Shown: piece after piece, positions 17,714 through 25,727 of the stretch
How the letters are laid out: each line of letters opens with the position of its first letter
How positions within the stretch are numbered: the stretch's first letter is position 1
Source: Pelagibacteraceae bacterium AG-439-F23
GTDB lineage: Bacteria > Pseudomonadota > Alphaproteobacteria > Pelagibacterales > Pelagibacteraceae
Assembly: GCA_003212415.1 (NCBI GenBank)
Contig: QCPT01000008.1
Span: 1-49,438, forward strand
Length of the DNA stretch: 49,438 nucleotides
Reading direction: 5' to 3'
The notes under the pieces: generated by a model
Told to the model about the DNA's origin: nothing
The model's database searches: none
What the model saw: only the letters and a program-made list of their open reading frames with translations
Program-made: the position numbers and the translations under genes

Positions 17714-17881
17714 TCCTCATATTGTTTTATACTAAATGTGGATAAAATTAAATTTATAAAATGATTAAATAGCTAGCATGCAGCCAGCATGAAAATGATG
17801 TCTGTGTACACTTCTGAATATTCTATTATTATTAATCATTAACGGTTAAATAGCACTTTAAAATTAAAATGCAAGAATGAA

Positions 17882-17928
17882 TTGTATAGGAATAAATATA
17901 GCTTTTAAACTACCTTATCCCTATACAA
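17882..17928 (-). terminator. Stem-loop after cspA, candidate terminator
   Basis: An imperfect inverted repeat: TTGTATAGG at 17882-17890 pairs exactly with CCTATACAA at 17920-17928. One A/C mismatch follows, then four more pairs (ATAA with TTAT), leaving a loop of about 19 bases. It starts 22 bases beyond the cspA stop on the minus strand. No strong U run follows, so it could instead be an mRNA 3'-end stabiliser. It is seen directly; the function is inferred. Confidence 0.5.
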
Positions 17929-17949
17929 ATATTTTAAATGAAATAAATT

Positions 17950-18162
17950 TTAAGATGTTTTCTTTAAATTCACTGCGCTTGGACCTTTGTCTCCGTCCTG
18001 AATTTCAAATTCTACAGCGTCGTTCTCATTCAAAAAACGAAGTCCTGCTTCACGAACTGCGCTTGCATGAACGAAACAATCTTTTTCTCCGTCTTCTCTT
18101 TCTATAAACCCGTAGCCCTTCTTACCGTTGAACCACTTTACTTTTCCTTTTAATGTACTCAT
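17950..18162 (-). CDS. Cold-shock protein, CspA family
   Basis: A 70-residue OB-fold RNA chaperone. It has both RNA-binding motifs: KGYGFI (RNP1, residues 15-20) and CFVHASA (RNP2, residues 29-35), preceded by [11 protein letters not shown]. The length is standard for single-domain cold-shock proteins. It stands alone between tRNA-Phe and tRNA-His, with a leader of about 115 bases and a hairpin just after its stop, so it is probably its own transcript. The leader has a purine-rich GAAAGAG sequence 10-16 bases before the ATG. Confidence 0.95.
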   Translation of the reverse strand: MSTLKGKVKWFNGKKGYGFIEREDGEKDCFVHASAVREAGLRFLNENDAVEFEIQDGDKGPSAVNLKKTS

Positions 18163-18279
18163 ACTTATTTTTACTCTTTCTTTATTGTATTAAACTTAGC
18201 TAAACTTCAGCTAGCGCGATAATTAGTGGATTTTAAAATTGAATGCAAGCTTAATGATTCAATTAAAACCTAATATTGA

Positions 18280-18355
18280 TGGTGGCTTCGGCGGGACTCG
18301 AACCAGCGACACAAGCCTTTTCAGGGCTCTGCTCTACCAACTGAGCTACGAAGCC
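18280..18355 (-). tRNA. tRNA-Phe (anticodon GAA)
   Basis: A cloverleaf on the minus strand. The acceptor stem GGCTTCG/CGAAGCC is perfect, the D arm is GCTC...GAGC, the anticodon loop is CTGAAAA (GAA = Phe), and the T loop is TTCGAGT. A73 and an encoded CCA follow. The T stem GCTGG/CCCGC contains one U-C mismatch at its central pair. It lies 5 bases after the infA stop on the same strand, so the two are probably co-transcribed. Confidence 0.94.
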
Positions 18356-18360
18356 ATTAA

Positions 18361-18576
18361 TTAAAATCTAAAAACAATTCTACCCTTTGTCAAATCATAA
18401 GGTGTAACTTCCACATTTACATTGTCAGAATTTAATATTCGTATACGATTTTTTCTGAGCTTTCCTGCTGTGTGTGCAGTTATAGTATGCCCATTTTCCA
18501 ATAAAACTCGAAATTGAGCATTTTTTAAAATCTCAACAACCTTCCCCTTGAATTGCAAGACATCTTGTTTTGACAA
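18361..18576 (-). CDS. infA: Translation initiation factor IF-1
   Basis: A 71-residue S1/OB-fold protein that occupies the ribosomal A site during initiation. It matches the family throughout: [39 protein letters not shown] and [17 protein letters not shown]. The hisD stop is 2 bases upstream and tRNA-Phe follows 5 bases downstream. The length is the usual 71-73 residues. Confidence 0.97.
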   Translation of the reverse strand: MSKQDVLQFKGKVVEILKNAQFRVLLENGHTITAHTAGKLRKNRIRILNSDNVNVEVTPYDLTKGRIVFRF

Positions 18577-18578
18577 AT

Positions 18579-19844
18579 TTACTTTCTCCTTATTCTAGAT
18601 CTTATACTTAACATATGAGCCGTCAGGCTTTCATAATTTGCAAGATGTATCGCACTTTCACCAATTTTTTCAACTCCTTTTTTTGAAAGAGTTATATAGC
18701 TAATTTTTTTATAAAATTCGCTCAAGTTTAGACCAGAGGAAAATTTTGCAGATCCTAGTGTTGGTAAAGTATGATTGCTTCCTGCATTATAATCAGTAAC
18801 AGCCATAGGACTATATTTTCCAATACAAATACTGCCAGAATTATAAATTTTACTAATATATTTTTTATAATTAGAAATATTTAATTCTAGATGTTCGGGT
18901 GCAATCTCATTAACTACATCTATAATTTGATTATCGTTTTGACATAATACAATAAGACCATGATTTTTTAAACTTTTTGAAATAGTTTTTTTTCTAGATA
19001 ATTTTGTTAAATTAATTTTGAGATCTCTTTGGACTTTGTTAATTAAGTCTTTATATTTTGTTACTAGTATACTTTGAGAATTTTCGCCATGCTCTGATTG
19101 TCCTAATATTGAAGTAGAAATCTCATTAAGTTGTGTTTTATTATCTGCAACAATACAAATTTCCGAAGGACCTGCAATCATACCTTCTATTCCGACATCT
19201 CCAAACACTAATTGTTTTGCCTTTGCAACATAGTCATTGCCTGGCCCTATAATTTTGTTTACTTTTTGAATATAGGCCAAACTTCCAATTGCTTGGGCAC
19301 CACCACAAGTAATAATTTCATTAACACCACATTTTTTTGCAGCATACATTACAGCTGAGTTTAAATTTCTATTAAATATCGGATTAGCAACTACAATTTT
19401 TTTAACTCCAGCAATTTTAGCTGGTATAACATTCATTAATAATGTTGAAGGTAAATTTTCAGGTACGTAAACTCCAATTTTTTGAATTGGAATATTTTTA
19501 TATTCAATTCTATTTTTAAATTTATCTACATATTTTATATTTTTTGGTTTTTGCAAAGAGTGAAATTTAAATATTCTTGAATAAGCAAAATCTATAGCTT
19601 TTTTTATCTTTGGATCTAAAGTTTTAATCGATTGCTTTATTTCTCCTTTAGTTGGCTTGATTTTTGTGTTTTTGCTAAATTTCTTTTCATATTTAATTAA
19701 AGCTTTAAGTTTATTTTTTTTAATATCATTTATTATTTTAGAAACTATTGAAGTATCAACAATTTTTCCAGATCTTCTTCTTTCTAAAAATAATTTTAAT
19801 TTGTCTTTATACTTTTTATTTTTGCAATTAATTATTTTTATCAT
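18579..19844 (-). CDS. hisD: Histidinol dehydrogenase
   Basis: Catalyses the last two oxidations of histidine synthesis, histidinol to histidine, using NAD and zinc. Motifs: [22 protein letters not shown], the NAD-binding [32 protein letters not shown], the zinc and catalytic segments [21 protein letters not shown] and [14 protein letters not shown]. The length of 421 residues is normal. It overlaps the DUF2948 gene upstream by 17 bases, and infA follows at 2 bases. It is separated from hisG-hisZ but on the same strand. Confidence 0.94.
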   Translation of the reverse strand: MIKIINCKNKKYKDKLKLFLERRRSGKIVDTSIVSKIINDIKKNKLKALIKYEKKFSKNTKIKPTKGEIKQSIKTLDPKIKKAIDFAYSRIFKFHSLQKPKNIKYVDKFKNRIEYKNIPIQKIGVYVPENLPSTLLMNVIPAKIAGVKKIVVANPIFNRNLNSAVMYAAKKCGVNEIITCGGAQAIGSLAYIQKVNKIIGPGNDYVAKAKQLVFGDVGIEGMIAGPSEICIVADNKTQLNEISTSILGQSEHGENSQSILVTKYKDLINKVQRDLKINLTKLSRKKTISKSLKNHGLIVLCQNDNQIIDVVNEIAPEHLELNISNYKKYISKIYNSGSICIGKYSPMAVTDYNAGSNHTLPTLGSAKFSSGLNLSEFYKKISYITLSKKGVEKIGESAIHLANYESLTAHMLSIRSRIRRK

Positions 19845-20232
19845 CTTCTATTTTTTGATCTTCTAAGGTTGCCTCAATAACTTCAGTTGTGAGAGTTATA
19901 AATCTATTTTTTGAAAATAATAGAGTAATTTCAAAATTTTGTTCTTTTTTAAAAATATCTATAGCAAGCAATTCCAATAAAATATTGGGATTATTTTGAT
20001 CTATGTTTTTAGATTTAGATGATTCAATAAATTCAAATTTAATAATGCTATTTATTGAGCTATTATTATCATTTTCTTTATCAAATCTTATCACTGATAA
20101 TAAAAATATTTTATTTGAAGGAAGAAATTTTATTTCTGATGCTTTCACTTTGGCTTCTGAACAACATGCTGATATTATTTGTAAATCTTCTGGAGATTGA
20201 GCGATGATTTTTTTAAAAAAATTTTTATCCAT
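19828..20232 (-). CDS. DUF2948 family protein
   Basis: A 134-residue protein of unknown function. The N-terminal IIAQSPEDLQIISACCSEAKVKASEIKFLPSNKIF pattern (D-L-x-x-I-S-A...A), followed by VIRFD, LLELLAIDIF and IEATLEDQ, resembles the alphaproteobacterial DUF2948 family. That family is nearly always located between murA and hisD, as here. It overlaps hisD by 17 bases and touches the murA stop. No signal peptide or membrane segment is seen, so it is probably cytoplasmic. Its function is unknown. Confidence 0.75.
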   Translation of the reverse strand: MDKNFFKKIIAQSPEDLQIISACCSEAKVKASEIKFLPSNKIFLLSVIRFDKENDNNSSINSIIKFEFIESSKSKNIDQNNPNILLELLAIDIFKKEQNFEITLLFSKNRFITLTTEVIEATLEDQKIEDDKNN

Positions 20233-21494
20233 TAAGATAATCTTTTAATATTTACTCCAATTTTTCTAAGTTTATTTTCTATTCTCTCATATCCTCTATC
20301 TAAATGATAAATTCTGTTTATCACTGATTGACCTTTTGCAACCATGGCCGCAAGAACTAATGCTACAGATGCTCTTAAATCACTAGACATTAACTCGGCA
20401 GCTAAAAATTCTGTATTTCCTTCTATTATAGCCTTGTTTTCTTTAATTATTATTTTTGCACCTAGCCTTCTAAGTTCTGCTACGTGCATAAATCTATTCT
20501 CAAAAATACTTTCTGTAATTGTGCTTCGTCCGTTAGCCTTGCATAATAAAACCATAAATTGTGCCTGTAAATCCGTAGGAAAATTTGGATATTCTTTTGT
20601 TATAATATTATTTATATTTTTAATTTTATTTGGTCCTTTTATATAAATTTCTTTCTTAAGAGTTTTTATTTTCGAACCAATTTTTTTTAAAAGATTTAAT
20701 TCTGTTTGAATTAAATTTGAGTCAAAATTTTTAATTAACAAGTTTCCTTTAGTTAGAGCTGCTGCCACACAAAAAGTTCCTGCTTCTATTCTGTCTCCCA
20801 TAATTGAATATTTAATACTATTTAGTGATTTTACTCCTTCTATTTGTACAGTTCTTTTTCCTATCCATTTAATTTTTGCACCTGCTGATTTAAGAAAGTT
20901 TGTTAAATCTTTTATCTCTGGTTCTATTGCACAATTTTTTAAAATAGTTTTTCCTCTTGCAAGACAAGCAGCAATAATGGAGTTTTCTGTCGCCCCAACA
21001 CTTATATTTGAAAATTTAAAATTTGTTCCTTTAAGTTTTCCATTTGAATTTGCATGTATATAACCTTTTTTAATTTTATATTTCATTCCTAGTTTTTTTA
21101 ACGCATTCAAATGATAATTTACTGGCCTAGCTCCAATTAAACATCCGCCAGGCAATGATGTTACAGATTTATGATATTTTGCAATCATTGGTCCTAAAAC
21201 CAAAATTCCTGCTCTCATAGTTTTAACTAGAGAGTAAGGTGCATATATTTTCTTTTTTTTATTTTTTGTTATTTTTACTGTTTTTTTATTATTAAAAAAT
21301 TGAATCTTAGATCCAAGTGATTTTAGTAGGCTTAGCATAGTATCTACATCTCTAACTCTTGGAAGATTTTCAATTGTTACTGTTTTATCAAAAAGAATGG
21401 TTGATGCTAAAATTGGTAAAGCTGCATTTTTACTACCAGATATGATGACTTGTCCTTTAATTTTACAAGGACCTTTAATCAAAAGCTTATCCAT
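20232..21494 (-). CDS. murA: UDP-N-acetylglucosamine 1-carboxyvinyltransferase
   Basis: First committed step of peptidoglycan synthesis, transferring enolpyruvate to UDP-GlcNAc. The substrate-binding K22-N23 in GSKNAALP and the catalytic C118 in LPGGCLIGARP are present. Further landmarks: GATENSIIAA, EIKDLTNFLKSAGAKI, YPNFPTDLQAQFM, ENRFMHVAELRRLGA and DLRASVALVLAAMVA. The length of 420 residues is normal. The active-site Cys implies sensitivity to fosfomycin-type attack (family knowledge). It abuts dcd upstream by a single base. Confidence 0.95.
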   Translation of the reverse strand: MDKLLIKGPCKIKGQVIISGSKNAALPILASTILFDKTVTIENLPRVRDVDTMLSLLKSLGSKIQFFNNKKTVKITKNKKKKIYAPYSLVKTMRAGILVLGPMIAKYHKSVTSLPGGCLIGARPVNYHLNALKKLGMKYKIKKGYIHANSNGKLKGTNFKFSNISVGATENSIIAACLARGKTILKNCAIEPEIKDLTNFLKSAGAKIKWIGKRTVQIEGVKSLNSIKYSIMGDRIEAGTFCVAAALTKGNLLIKNFDSNLIQTELNLLKKIGSKIKTLKKEIYIKGPNKIKNINNIITKEYPNFPTDLQAQFMVLLCKANGRSTITESIFENRFMHVAELRRLGAKIIIKENKAIIEGNTEFLAAELMSSDLRASVALVLAAMVAKGQSVINRIYHLDRGYERIENKLRKIGVNIKRLS

Positions 21495-22052
21495 TTATTT
21501 TATTTTAGCTACCTGAATTGTTGTTTGCCCTTGGTACTTACCGTTCTTTGATTTATATGTTGTTTCAGGCTGTACTTTAGATTTAAAAAATAAAAATTGA
21601 GCTATTCCTTCATTTGAATATATTTTTGCAGGATTTGGCGTTGTATTTGATAACTCAATCACAATATTACCTTCAAACTCATTTTCTATTGGGGTAACAT
21701 TGCAAATAATTCCTGTTCTAGCATACGTACTTTTACCTACACAAATACATAAAACATCTTTGGGTATTCTAAAATATTCAACAGTCTTTGCTAGCACGAA
21801 GGAATTTGGAGGAATAATGCAATAAGGTCCTTTTTTTTCAATGAAGTTATCATCTGAAAAATTTTTTGGATCAACTAAAGATGAATTTACATTAGTAAAA
21901 ATTCTATATTCATCAGAAATTCTTACATCATATCCCATGCTACTTAGACCGTATGATATTTTCCCCTCTGAAACTTGATGGTCTATAAATGGATCTATCA
22001 TTTTATGTTCTATACACATTTTTTTAATCCATGAATCGGGCTGAATAGACAT
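21495..22052 (-). CDS. dcd: dCTP deaminase
   Basis: Deaminates dCTP to dUTP, feeding dTMP synthesis. Motifs: [22 protein letters not shown], the nucleotide-binding [10 protein letters not shown], and [19 protein letters not shown] with the catalytic Glu. [10 protein letters not shown] and a C-terminal GKYQGQ that closes over the nucleotide follow. The length of 185 residues fits the trimeric proteobacterial family. It is the first recognisable gene of the run dcd-murA-DUF2948-hisD-infA, after two small unknown ORFs. Confidence 0.95.
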   Translation of the reverse strand: MSIQPDSWIKKMCIEHKMIDPFIDHQVSEGKISYGLSSMGYDVRISDEYRIFTNVNSSLVDPKNFSDDNFIEKKGPYCIIPPNSFVLAKTVEYFRIPKDVLCICVGKSTYARTGIICNVTPIENEFEGNIVIELSNTTPNPAKIYSNEGIAQFLFFKSKVQPETTYKSKNGKYQGQTTIQVAKIK

Positions 22053-22054
22053 TA

Positions 22055-22159
22055 TTATTTATTGTTTTTTTTATTTTTTTTTTGGAAATTTTTTCTTTTT
22101 TTTAAATTTTTTTTTAATGCAATTTCAAGTTTGCTAAATTTATCCTTCTTTGAGTTCAT
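22055..22159 (-). CDS. Small basic peptide ORF, 34 residues
   Basis: A short frame just upstream of dcd on the same strand: ATG at 22159, TAA ending at 22055, giving 34 residues. It begins [19 protein letters not shown] and ends in a Lys/Asn-rich tail. It fits tightly between the 65-residue gene (4 bases away) and dcd (2 bases away), which suggests it is real. The tail is low-complexity and A-rich DNA makes Lys/Asn frames easily, so chance is possible. The function is unknown; the charge pattern suggests an amphipathic basic helix. Confidence 0.45.
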   Translation of the reverse strand: MNSKKDKFSKLEIALKKNLKKRKNFQKKNKKNNK

Positions 22160-22163
22160 AAAT

Positions 22164-22361
22164 TTACTTTTTATCAGGATTTGTAAGATGATCTAATGTA
22201 ATTACCTGATCTAGAGGAATTGATTTATTTTCTTCATTTTTTGGAGATCCTTGTTTTGCTTCACGCTTAGCTTTTTTGTCAGCAAGCTTTTTTTGACGTT
22301 TTGCTTGCTTCTCCATAGCTTTTGCTCCTCTAGTAGATTTATAGTCATAATGAATTCCCAT
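22164..22361 (-). CDS. Small charged protein, 65 residues, unknown function
   Basis: Not a family recognised here. The protein is highly charged: an N-terminal MGIHYDYKSTRGAKAMEKQ, a helical Lys/Ala/Arg-rich stretch (residues 15-40) that could form a basic coiled helix, and a less basic C-terminal SIPLDQVITLDHLTNPDKK. There is no signal peptide or membrane segment. Its use of ordinary non-repetitive residues, and its tight spacing to the downstream small ORF and dcd, support it as a real gene. It could be a nucleic-acid or ribosome-associated factor, but that is only inference from composition. Confidence 0.65.
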   Translation of the reverse strand: MGIHYDYKSTRGAKAMEKQAKRQKKLADKKAKREAKQGSPKNEENKSIPLDQVITLDHLTNPDKK

Positions 22362-22451
22362 GGCATTTCCTTTAAATAGATATAACTTATTTTTAAAAAA
22401 AATTAAGGCAATAATTTGAAAATTATAATTTTATACACTAATTTAATTATA

Positions 22452-22522
22452 GCCCCTGTAGTTAAATGGTATAACACATCCATGGTAAGGATGAGTTTCC
22501 AGTTCAATTCTGGGTGGGGGCA
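22452..22522 (+). tRNA. tRNA-Thr (anticodon GGT)
   Basis: A compact cloverleaf of 71 bases on the plus strand. Acceptor GCCCCTG pairs with TGGGGGC (two G-U pairs at the inner end), the D arm is GTTA...TAAC, anticodon stem CATCC/GGATG, loop ATGGTAA giving GGT (Thr), and T loop TTCAATT with stem TCCAG/CTGGG. A73 is followed by CCG, so a complete CCA is not encoded. It lies between two minus-strand genes and is the only plus-strand gene in this stretch. Confidence 0.92.
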
Positions 22523-22531
22523 CCGCTAATT

Positions 22532-23245
22532 TTAATAAAAAATTTTTTTAATAATTATCGCAGCTATCAATAATATTACAAAAGCAACAATTGGAATATA
22601 AATTTCTGGCGAAAATAAAAGTTCTATCAAAGACGGGGGTTCAATATTTTTTTGGATTATTTCATTTAAACCGGCACCGAGAGAAACGCCAACAAATATT
22701 TGAGGAAACATTCCAATTATAGATCCAAAAAAAAAGTTTTTTAACCTTACATTAAAAATAGTTGGTAAAATATTTGAAATAAAAAAAGGTATCCCTCCAA
22801 CAAACCTGTAAATCAAAAAGAATGTAAATTCATTTTTTTTAAACTTTTCATTTAAATTAGAAAATCTTTTCGAAAATTTTTCTTCTATCAAATCTTTAAG
22901 AAAATAGTTTGCAAAAATATAAAGTAAAGTTGCTCCAATAGATAAACTTAAAATTGCATAAATAGACCCAAACCATTTTCCAAAAATGAATCCTGACAAA
23001 AGTAATATTGGGGATCCAAATCCTAGAAGCAAAACCCAAATTATTGTAAAAATAAAAAAAACTAAACTTATTAGAAAAAAATTTTTGTTTTTAAGTTGAT
23101 TGAAAAACTCAATATTATATTTAAAAAATTCGTAACTACTAATTTCACTTAGGGAAAAATTATCAAAAAATACCCATAAAAAACTTACAATTATAAGAAT
23201 ATAAGTTGACCCTAAAAAAATTTTTATCTTTTTTTCTTTTTTCAT
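22532..23245 (-). CDS. TVP38/TMEM64 (VTT domain) membrane protein
   Basis: A 237-residue inner-membrane protein with about five to six hydrophobic segments: residues 9-27, 58-80, 82-110, 140-165, 172-195 and 215-235. The VTT/DedA-like core is recognisable: GFGSPILLLSGFIFG, then a G-A-T-L-L-Y-I-F segment, and the motif FFLIYRFVGGIPFFISNILP, with the R-F-x-G-x-P-F pattern of TVP38 proteins. The exact substrate is unknown; relatives are linked to lipid or membrane homeostasis. It starts 82 bases from rpmH on the opposite strand, so the two share a divergent promoter region. Confidence 0.8.
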   Translation of the reverse strand: MKKEKKIKIFLGSTYILIIVSFLWVFFDNFSLSEISSYEFFKYNIEFFNQLKNKNFFLISLVFFIFTIIWVLLLGFGSPILLLSGFIFGKWFGSIYAILSLSIGATLLYIFANYFLKDLIEEKFSKRFSNLNEKFKKNEFTFFLIYRFVGGIPFFISNILPTIFNVRLKNFFFGSIIGMFPQIFVGVSLGAGLNEIIQKNIEPPSLIELLFSPEIYIPIVAFVILLIAAIIIKKIFY

Positions 23246-23327
23246 AGACTTTAAACTTATTAAAAATCACTGTACTTATATATATATATTTGTATAACTA
23301 CCGAAATTTAACAATAAATAACAAACA

Positions 23328-23462
23328 ATGAAACGCACATATCAGCCAAGCAGAAAAGTAAGAAAAAGAAGACATGGATTCAGATCTAAAATGAAGACAA
23401 AAGGTGGAAGAAAATTAATAAGAAGAAGAAGATCAAGAGGAAGAAAAAAACTTACGGTTTAA
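23328..23462 (+). CDS. rpmH: 50S ribosomal protein L34
   Basis: A 44-residue ribosomal protein too short for many gene finders. It starts [19 protein letters not shown] and ends [11 protein letters not shown], matching L34 over its full length. The 82-base upstream gap holds a short TA repeat and no obvious Shine-Dalgarno sequence. It is followed by rnpA with a one-base overlap (TAATG), the classic rpmH-rnpA-yidD-yidC order. Confidence 0.97.
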   Translation: MKRTYQPSRKVRKRRHGFRSKMKTKGGRKLIRRRRSRGRKKLTV

Positions 23463-23803
23463 TGAAAAGTAAGATAAATAGTCTTTCGAAAAACGAAGAT
23501 TTTAAATCAATTCTTAGTGGAAAAAAAATCTCTAACAAATATTTAACAATTTTCTTCAAAAAATTATCTGATAAGGATCACAAAAAATTAAATATAAGTT
23601 TTGTAGCAAAAAAAAAAATTGGTAACGCCATAAAGAGAAATAAAATAAAAAGAAGACTTAGAAACATCATGAATGATGCTGCGAAAAAAATAGATCTTAA
23701 TTTAAAATACTGCTATTTATTAATTGCAAAAATATCGGTTTTAAATGAACCGTATGAAAATATTAAGCAGACATTATTTAATGATTTTGAAAAAATAAAA
23801 TAA
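23462..23803 (+). CDS. rnpA: Ribonuclease P protein component
   Basis: A 113-residue basic protein that supports the RNase P RNA in maturing tRNA 5' ends. The diagnostic RNA-binding motif is clear: KKKIGNAIKRNKIKRRLRN near residues 57-75, where the family has K-x-G-x-A-V-x-R-N-x-x-K-R-x-x-R. The N-terminal SLSKNEDFKSILSGKK matches too. Start and stop overlap rpmH and yidD by one base each (TAATG). Confidence 0.93.
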   Translation: MKSKINSLSKNEDFKSILSGKKISNKYLTIFFKKLSDKDHKKLNISFVAKKKIGNAIKRNKIKRRLRNIMNDAAKKIDLNLKYCYLLIAKISVLNEPYENIKQTLFNDFEKIK

Positions 23804-24045
23804 TGAAATCAATTAAATACATATTAATTAAATTTATTAAATTATATAAAATTTTTATATCACCTTACTTAGGTAATAATTGCAGATATTTGCCGACTTG
23901 CTCTGAATATTTTATAGATAGTTTAGAAGAAGAAGGCGTTTTTAAAGGAACAATAAAAGGAACTAAAAGAATTTTATCTTGTCACCCAATTAAATTTTTA
24001 GGGGGAGGCGAAGGTTTTGATCCTGTAAAAAAGAAAAGTAAATAA
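23803..24045 (+). CDS. yidD: Membrane protein insertion efficiency factor YidD
   Basis: An 80-residue protein that aids YidC-dependent insertion. It matches family landmarks: YKIFISPYLGNNCRYLPTCSEYFIDSLEEEG with the conserved C-x-x-x-P-T-C-S-x-Y, then KRILSCHP and GGEGFDPV. An amphipathic N-terminal helix (residues 3-20) probably binds the membrane surface. It is in the classic position between rnpA and yidC, with a two-base gap to yidC. Confidence 0.93.
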   Translation: MKSIKYILIKFIKLYKIFISPYLGNNCRYLPTCSEYFIDSLEEEGVFKGTIKGTKRILSCHPIKFLGGGEGFDPVKKKSK

Positions 24046-24047
24046 AA

Positions 24048-25727
24048 ATGGATACAAAAAATATCATCGCAGCAATATCTTTAAGTGCAGCAGTCATAAT
24101 TCTCTATAGTTTGTTTTTTGCGCCTACACCACAAGAAAGAAAACAAATTCAATCAGAAAAAAATATTACTAGTGAAAGTACTGATGCTCCTAGCATTGAG
24201 CAAAATGAACAGGTTTCTAAAATTTCTAGAAAAGAAGCTATAAGTGAAGAAAAAAGAATTTTATTTGAAAACAACAATATTAAAGGATCAATATCTTTAA
24301 CAGGAAGTTCAATAGACGATTTAACATTTAAAAAATATACCAAAACGTTAAATGGAAAAGATAATATTGTTCTATTAAATCCTAGAAAAGTTCAAAATGG
24401 ATATTATGTAGAGACTGGATGGGTAACAACAAATAAAAATATAGAAATTCCAAATTCTAAAACAATATGGGAAATTGAAGGAAGTAATAAACTAACTCCT
24501 GGTTCACCAGTTAAATTAATTTGGACCAATAATGATAATATTAAGTTTGAAAAAAAAATAAGTATTGATAATCAATATTTATTTACTGTTGATCAAACTA
24601 TAATAAATAACTCTGACAAAACTTACAATTTTTATACCTATGGTCAGATTATAAGAAATGAAGCACCAGAAGTAACTAATTTTTACATTTTGCATGAAGG
24701 TATGCTCGGTGTATTTGATGAGCAACTTATTGAAGAGGATTATGACGATATTGAAGAAAAAAAATATTCAGTTAATGCAGAAACAGGTTGGCTAGGTATT
24801 ACAGATAAATATTGGATAACAAGCTTAGTGCCAGAAGACAAAAAAAAATTTAGAGCTGAATTTGATTATAAAAATAAGTTTAGAGCCAATTTCATTGAAA
24901 CAAATGTAACTGAAGTAGGTGCAAATCAGTCTAAATCAAATAAAATTAAAATTATTATAGCCGCAAAAGAAGTGGATGTTATTGACGGTTATGCAGAAAG
25001 TCTAAATATTAGTAAATATGATTTGGCAATTGATTGGGGTTGGTTTTATTTTATAGTTAAGCCCTTATTTTTTGCTATCCAATATTTCTTTGAACTGACT
25101 GGCAATTTTGGGATAGCAATAATTCTTATAACTGTCTGTATAAGATTGGCATTCTTTCCACTTGCAAATTACTCATTTAGATCAATGGCTAAAATGAAAG
25201 TTCTTCAGCCTGAAATGACGAGATTAAAAGAACTTCACAAAGAAGATAAAATGAAATTACAACAAGAAATGATGGCATTATATAAAAAAGAAAAAGTAAA
25301 CCCTGTAAGTGGTTGCTTGCCAATTTTTATTCAGATTCCTTTCTTCTTTGCTATATACAAAGTATTATTCGTTACTATTGAAATGAGGCATCAGCCTTTT
25401 TTTGGTTGGATAAAAGATTTAAGCGAAAGAGATCCAACTTCTATTTTTAATTTATTTGGATTGATACCATGGGATCCGCCATCTTTTTTACTGATTGGTG
25501 TTTGGCCTTGCCTTATGGGTGTTTCAATGTGGTTACAACAAAAATTAAATCCGACACCACCAGATCCTATTCAGGCAAAAATATTTATGTTCTTTCCATT
25601 ATTTTTAACGGTAATTTTGGCTCCTTTCCCTTCAGGTTTGGTTATTTACTGGACAATAAATAATGTACTTACTATGGCGCAACAGTATGTAATTATGAAA
25701 AGAACAACGGTTAAAACAGTTCAATAA
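24048..25727 (+). CDS. yidC: Membrane protein insertase YidC
   Basis: The 559-residue insertase folds and inserts inner-membrane proteins. It has an N-terminal membrane segment (residues 5-25), a large periplasmic beta domain (about 60-320), and the conserved insertase core with several membrane helices from about residue 330: FGIAIILITVCIRLAFFPLA, then the cytoplasmic hairpin MKVLQPEMTRLKELHKEDK, CLPIFIQIPFFFAIYKVL and a C-terminal VIYWTINNVLTMAQQY. The positively charged residue in the core (R in VCIRL) is present. argB starts right at its stop; no engB gene intervenes. Confidence 0.95.
   Translation: MDTKNIIAAISLSAAVIILYSLFFAPTPQERKQIQSEKNITSESTDAPSIEQNEQVSKISRKEAISEEKRILFENNNIKGSISLTGSSIDDLTFKKYTKTLNGKDNIVLLNPRKVQNGYYVETGWVTTNKNIEIPNSKTIWEIEGSNKLTPGSPVKLIWTNNDNIKFEKKISIDNQYLFTVDQTIINNSDKTYNFYTYGQIIRNEAPEVTNFYILHEGMLGVFDEQLIEEDYDDIEEKKYSVNAETGWLGITDKYWITSLVPEDKKKFRAEFDYKNKFRANFIETNVTEVGANQSKSNKIKIIIAAKEVDVIDGYAESLNISKYDLAIDWGWFYFIVKPLFFAIQYFFELTGNFGIAIILITVCIRLAFFPLANYSFRSMAKMKVLQPEMTRLKELHKEDKMKLQQEMMALYKKEKVNPVSGCLPIFIQIPFFFAIYKVLFVTIEMRHQPFFGWIKDLSERDPTSIFNLFGLIPWDPPSFLLIGVWPCLMGVSMWLQQKLNPTPPDPIQAKIFMFFPLFLTVILAPFPSGLVIYWTINNVLTMAQQYVIMKRTTVKTVQ

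Noticed and set aside
11102..17745. DnaA-box-like TTATCCACA at 11102, 12775 and (reverse) 17737; more at 28212 and 41319
   Set aside because: They are spread over 30 kb, several lie within genes, and there is no cluster or AT-rich unwinding region that would mark an origin.
17762..17790. CATGC...GCATG inverted repeat between tRNA-His and cspA
   Set aside because: It is only 5 bases with a 5-base loop; too weak to call an operator.
23279..23292. Short TA repeat upstream of rpmH
   Set aside because: It is a short AT run expected in such A+T-rich DNA and at a promoter; not a notable repeat.
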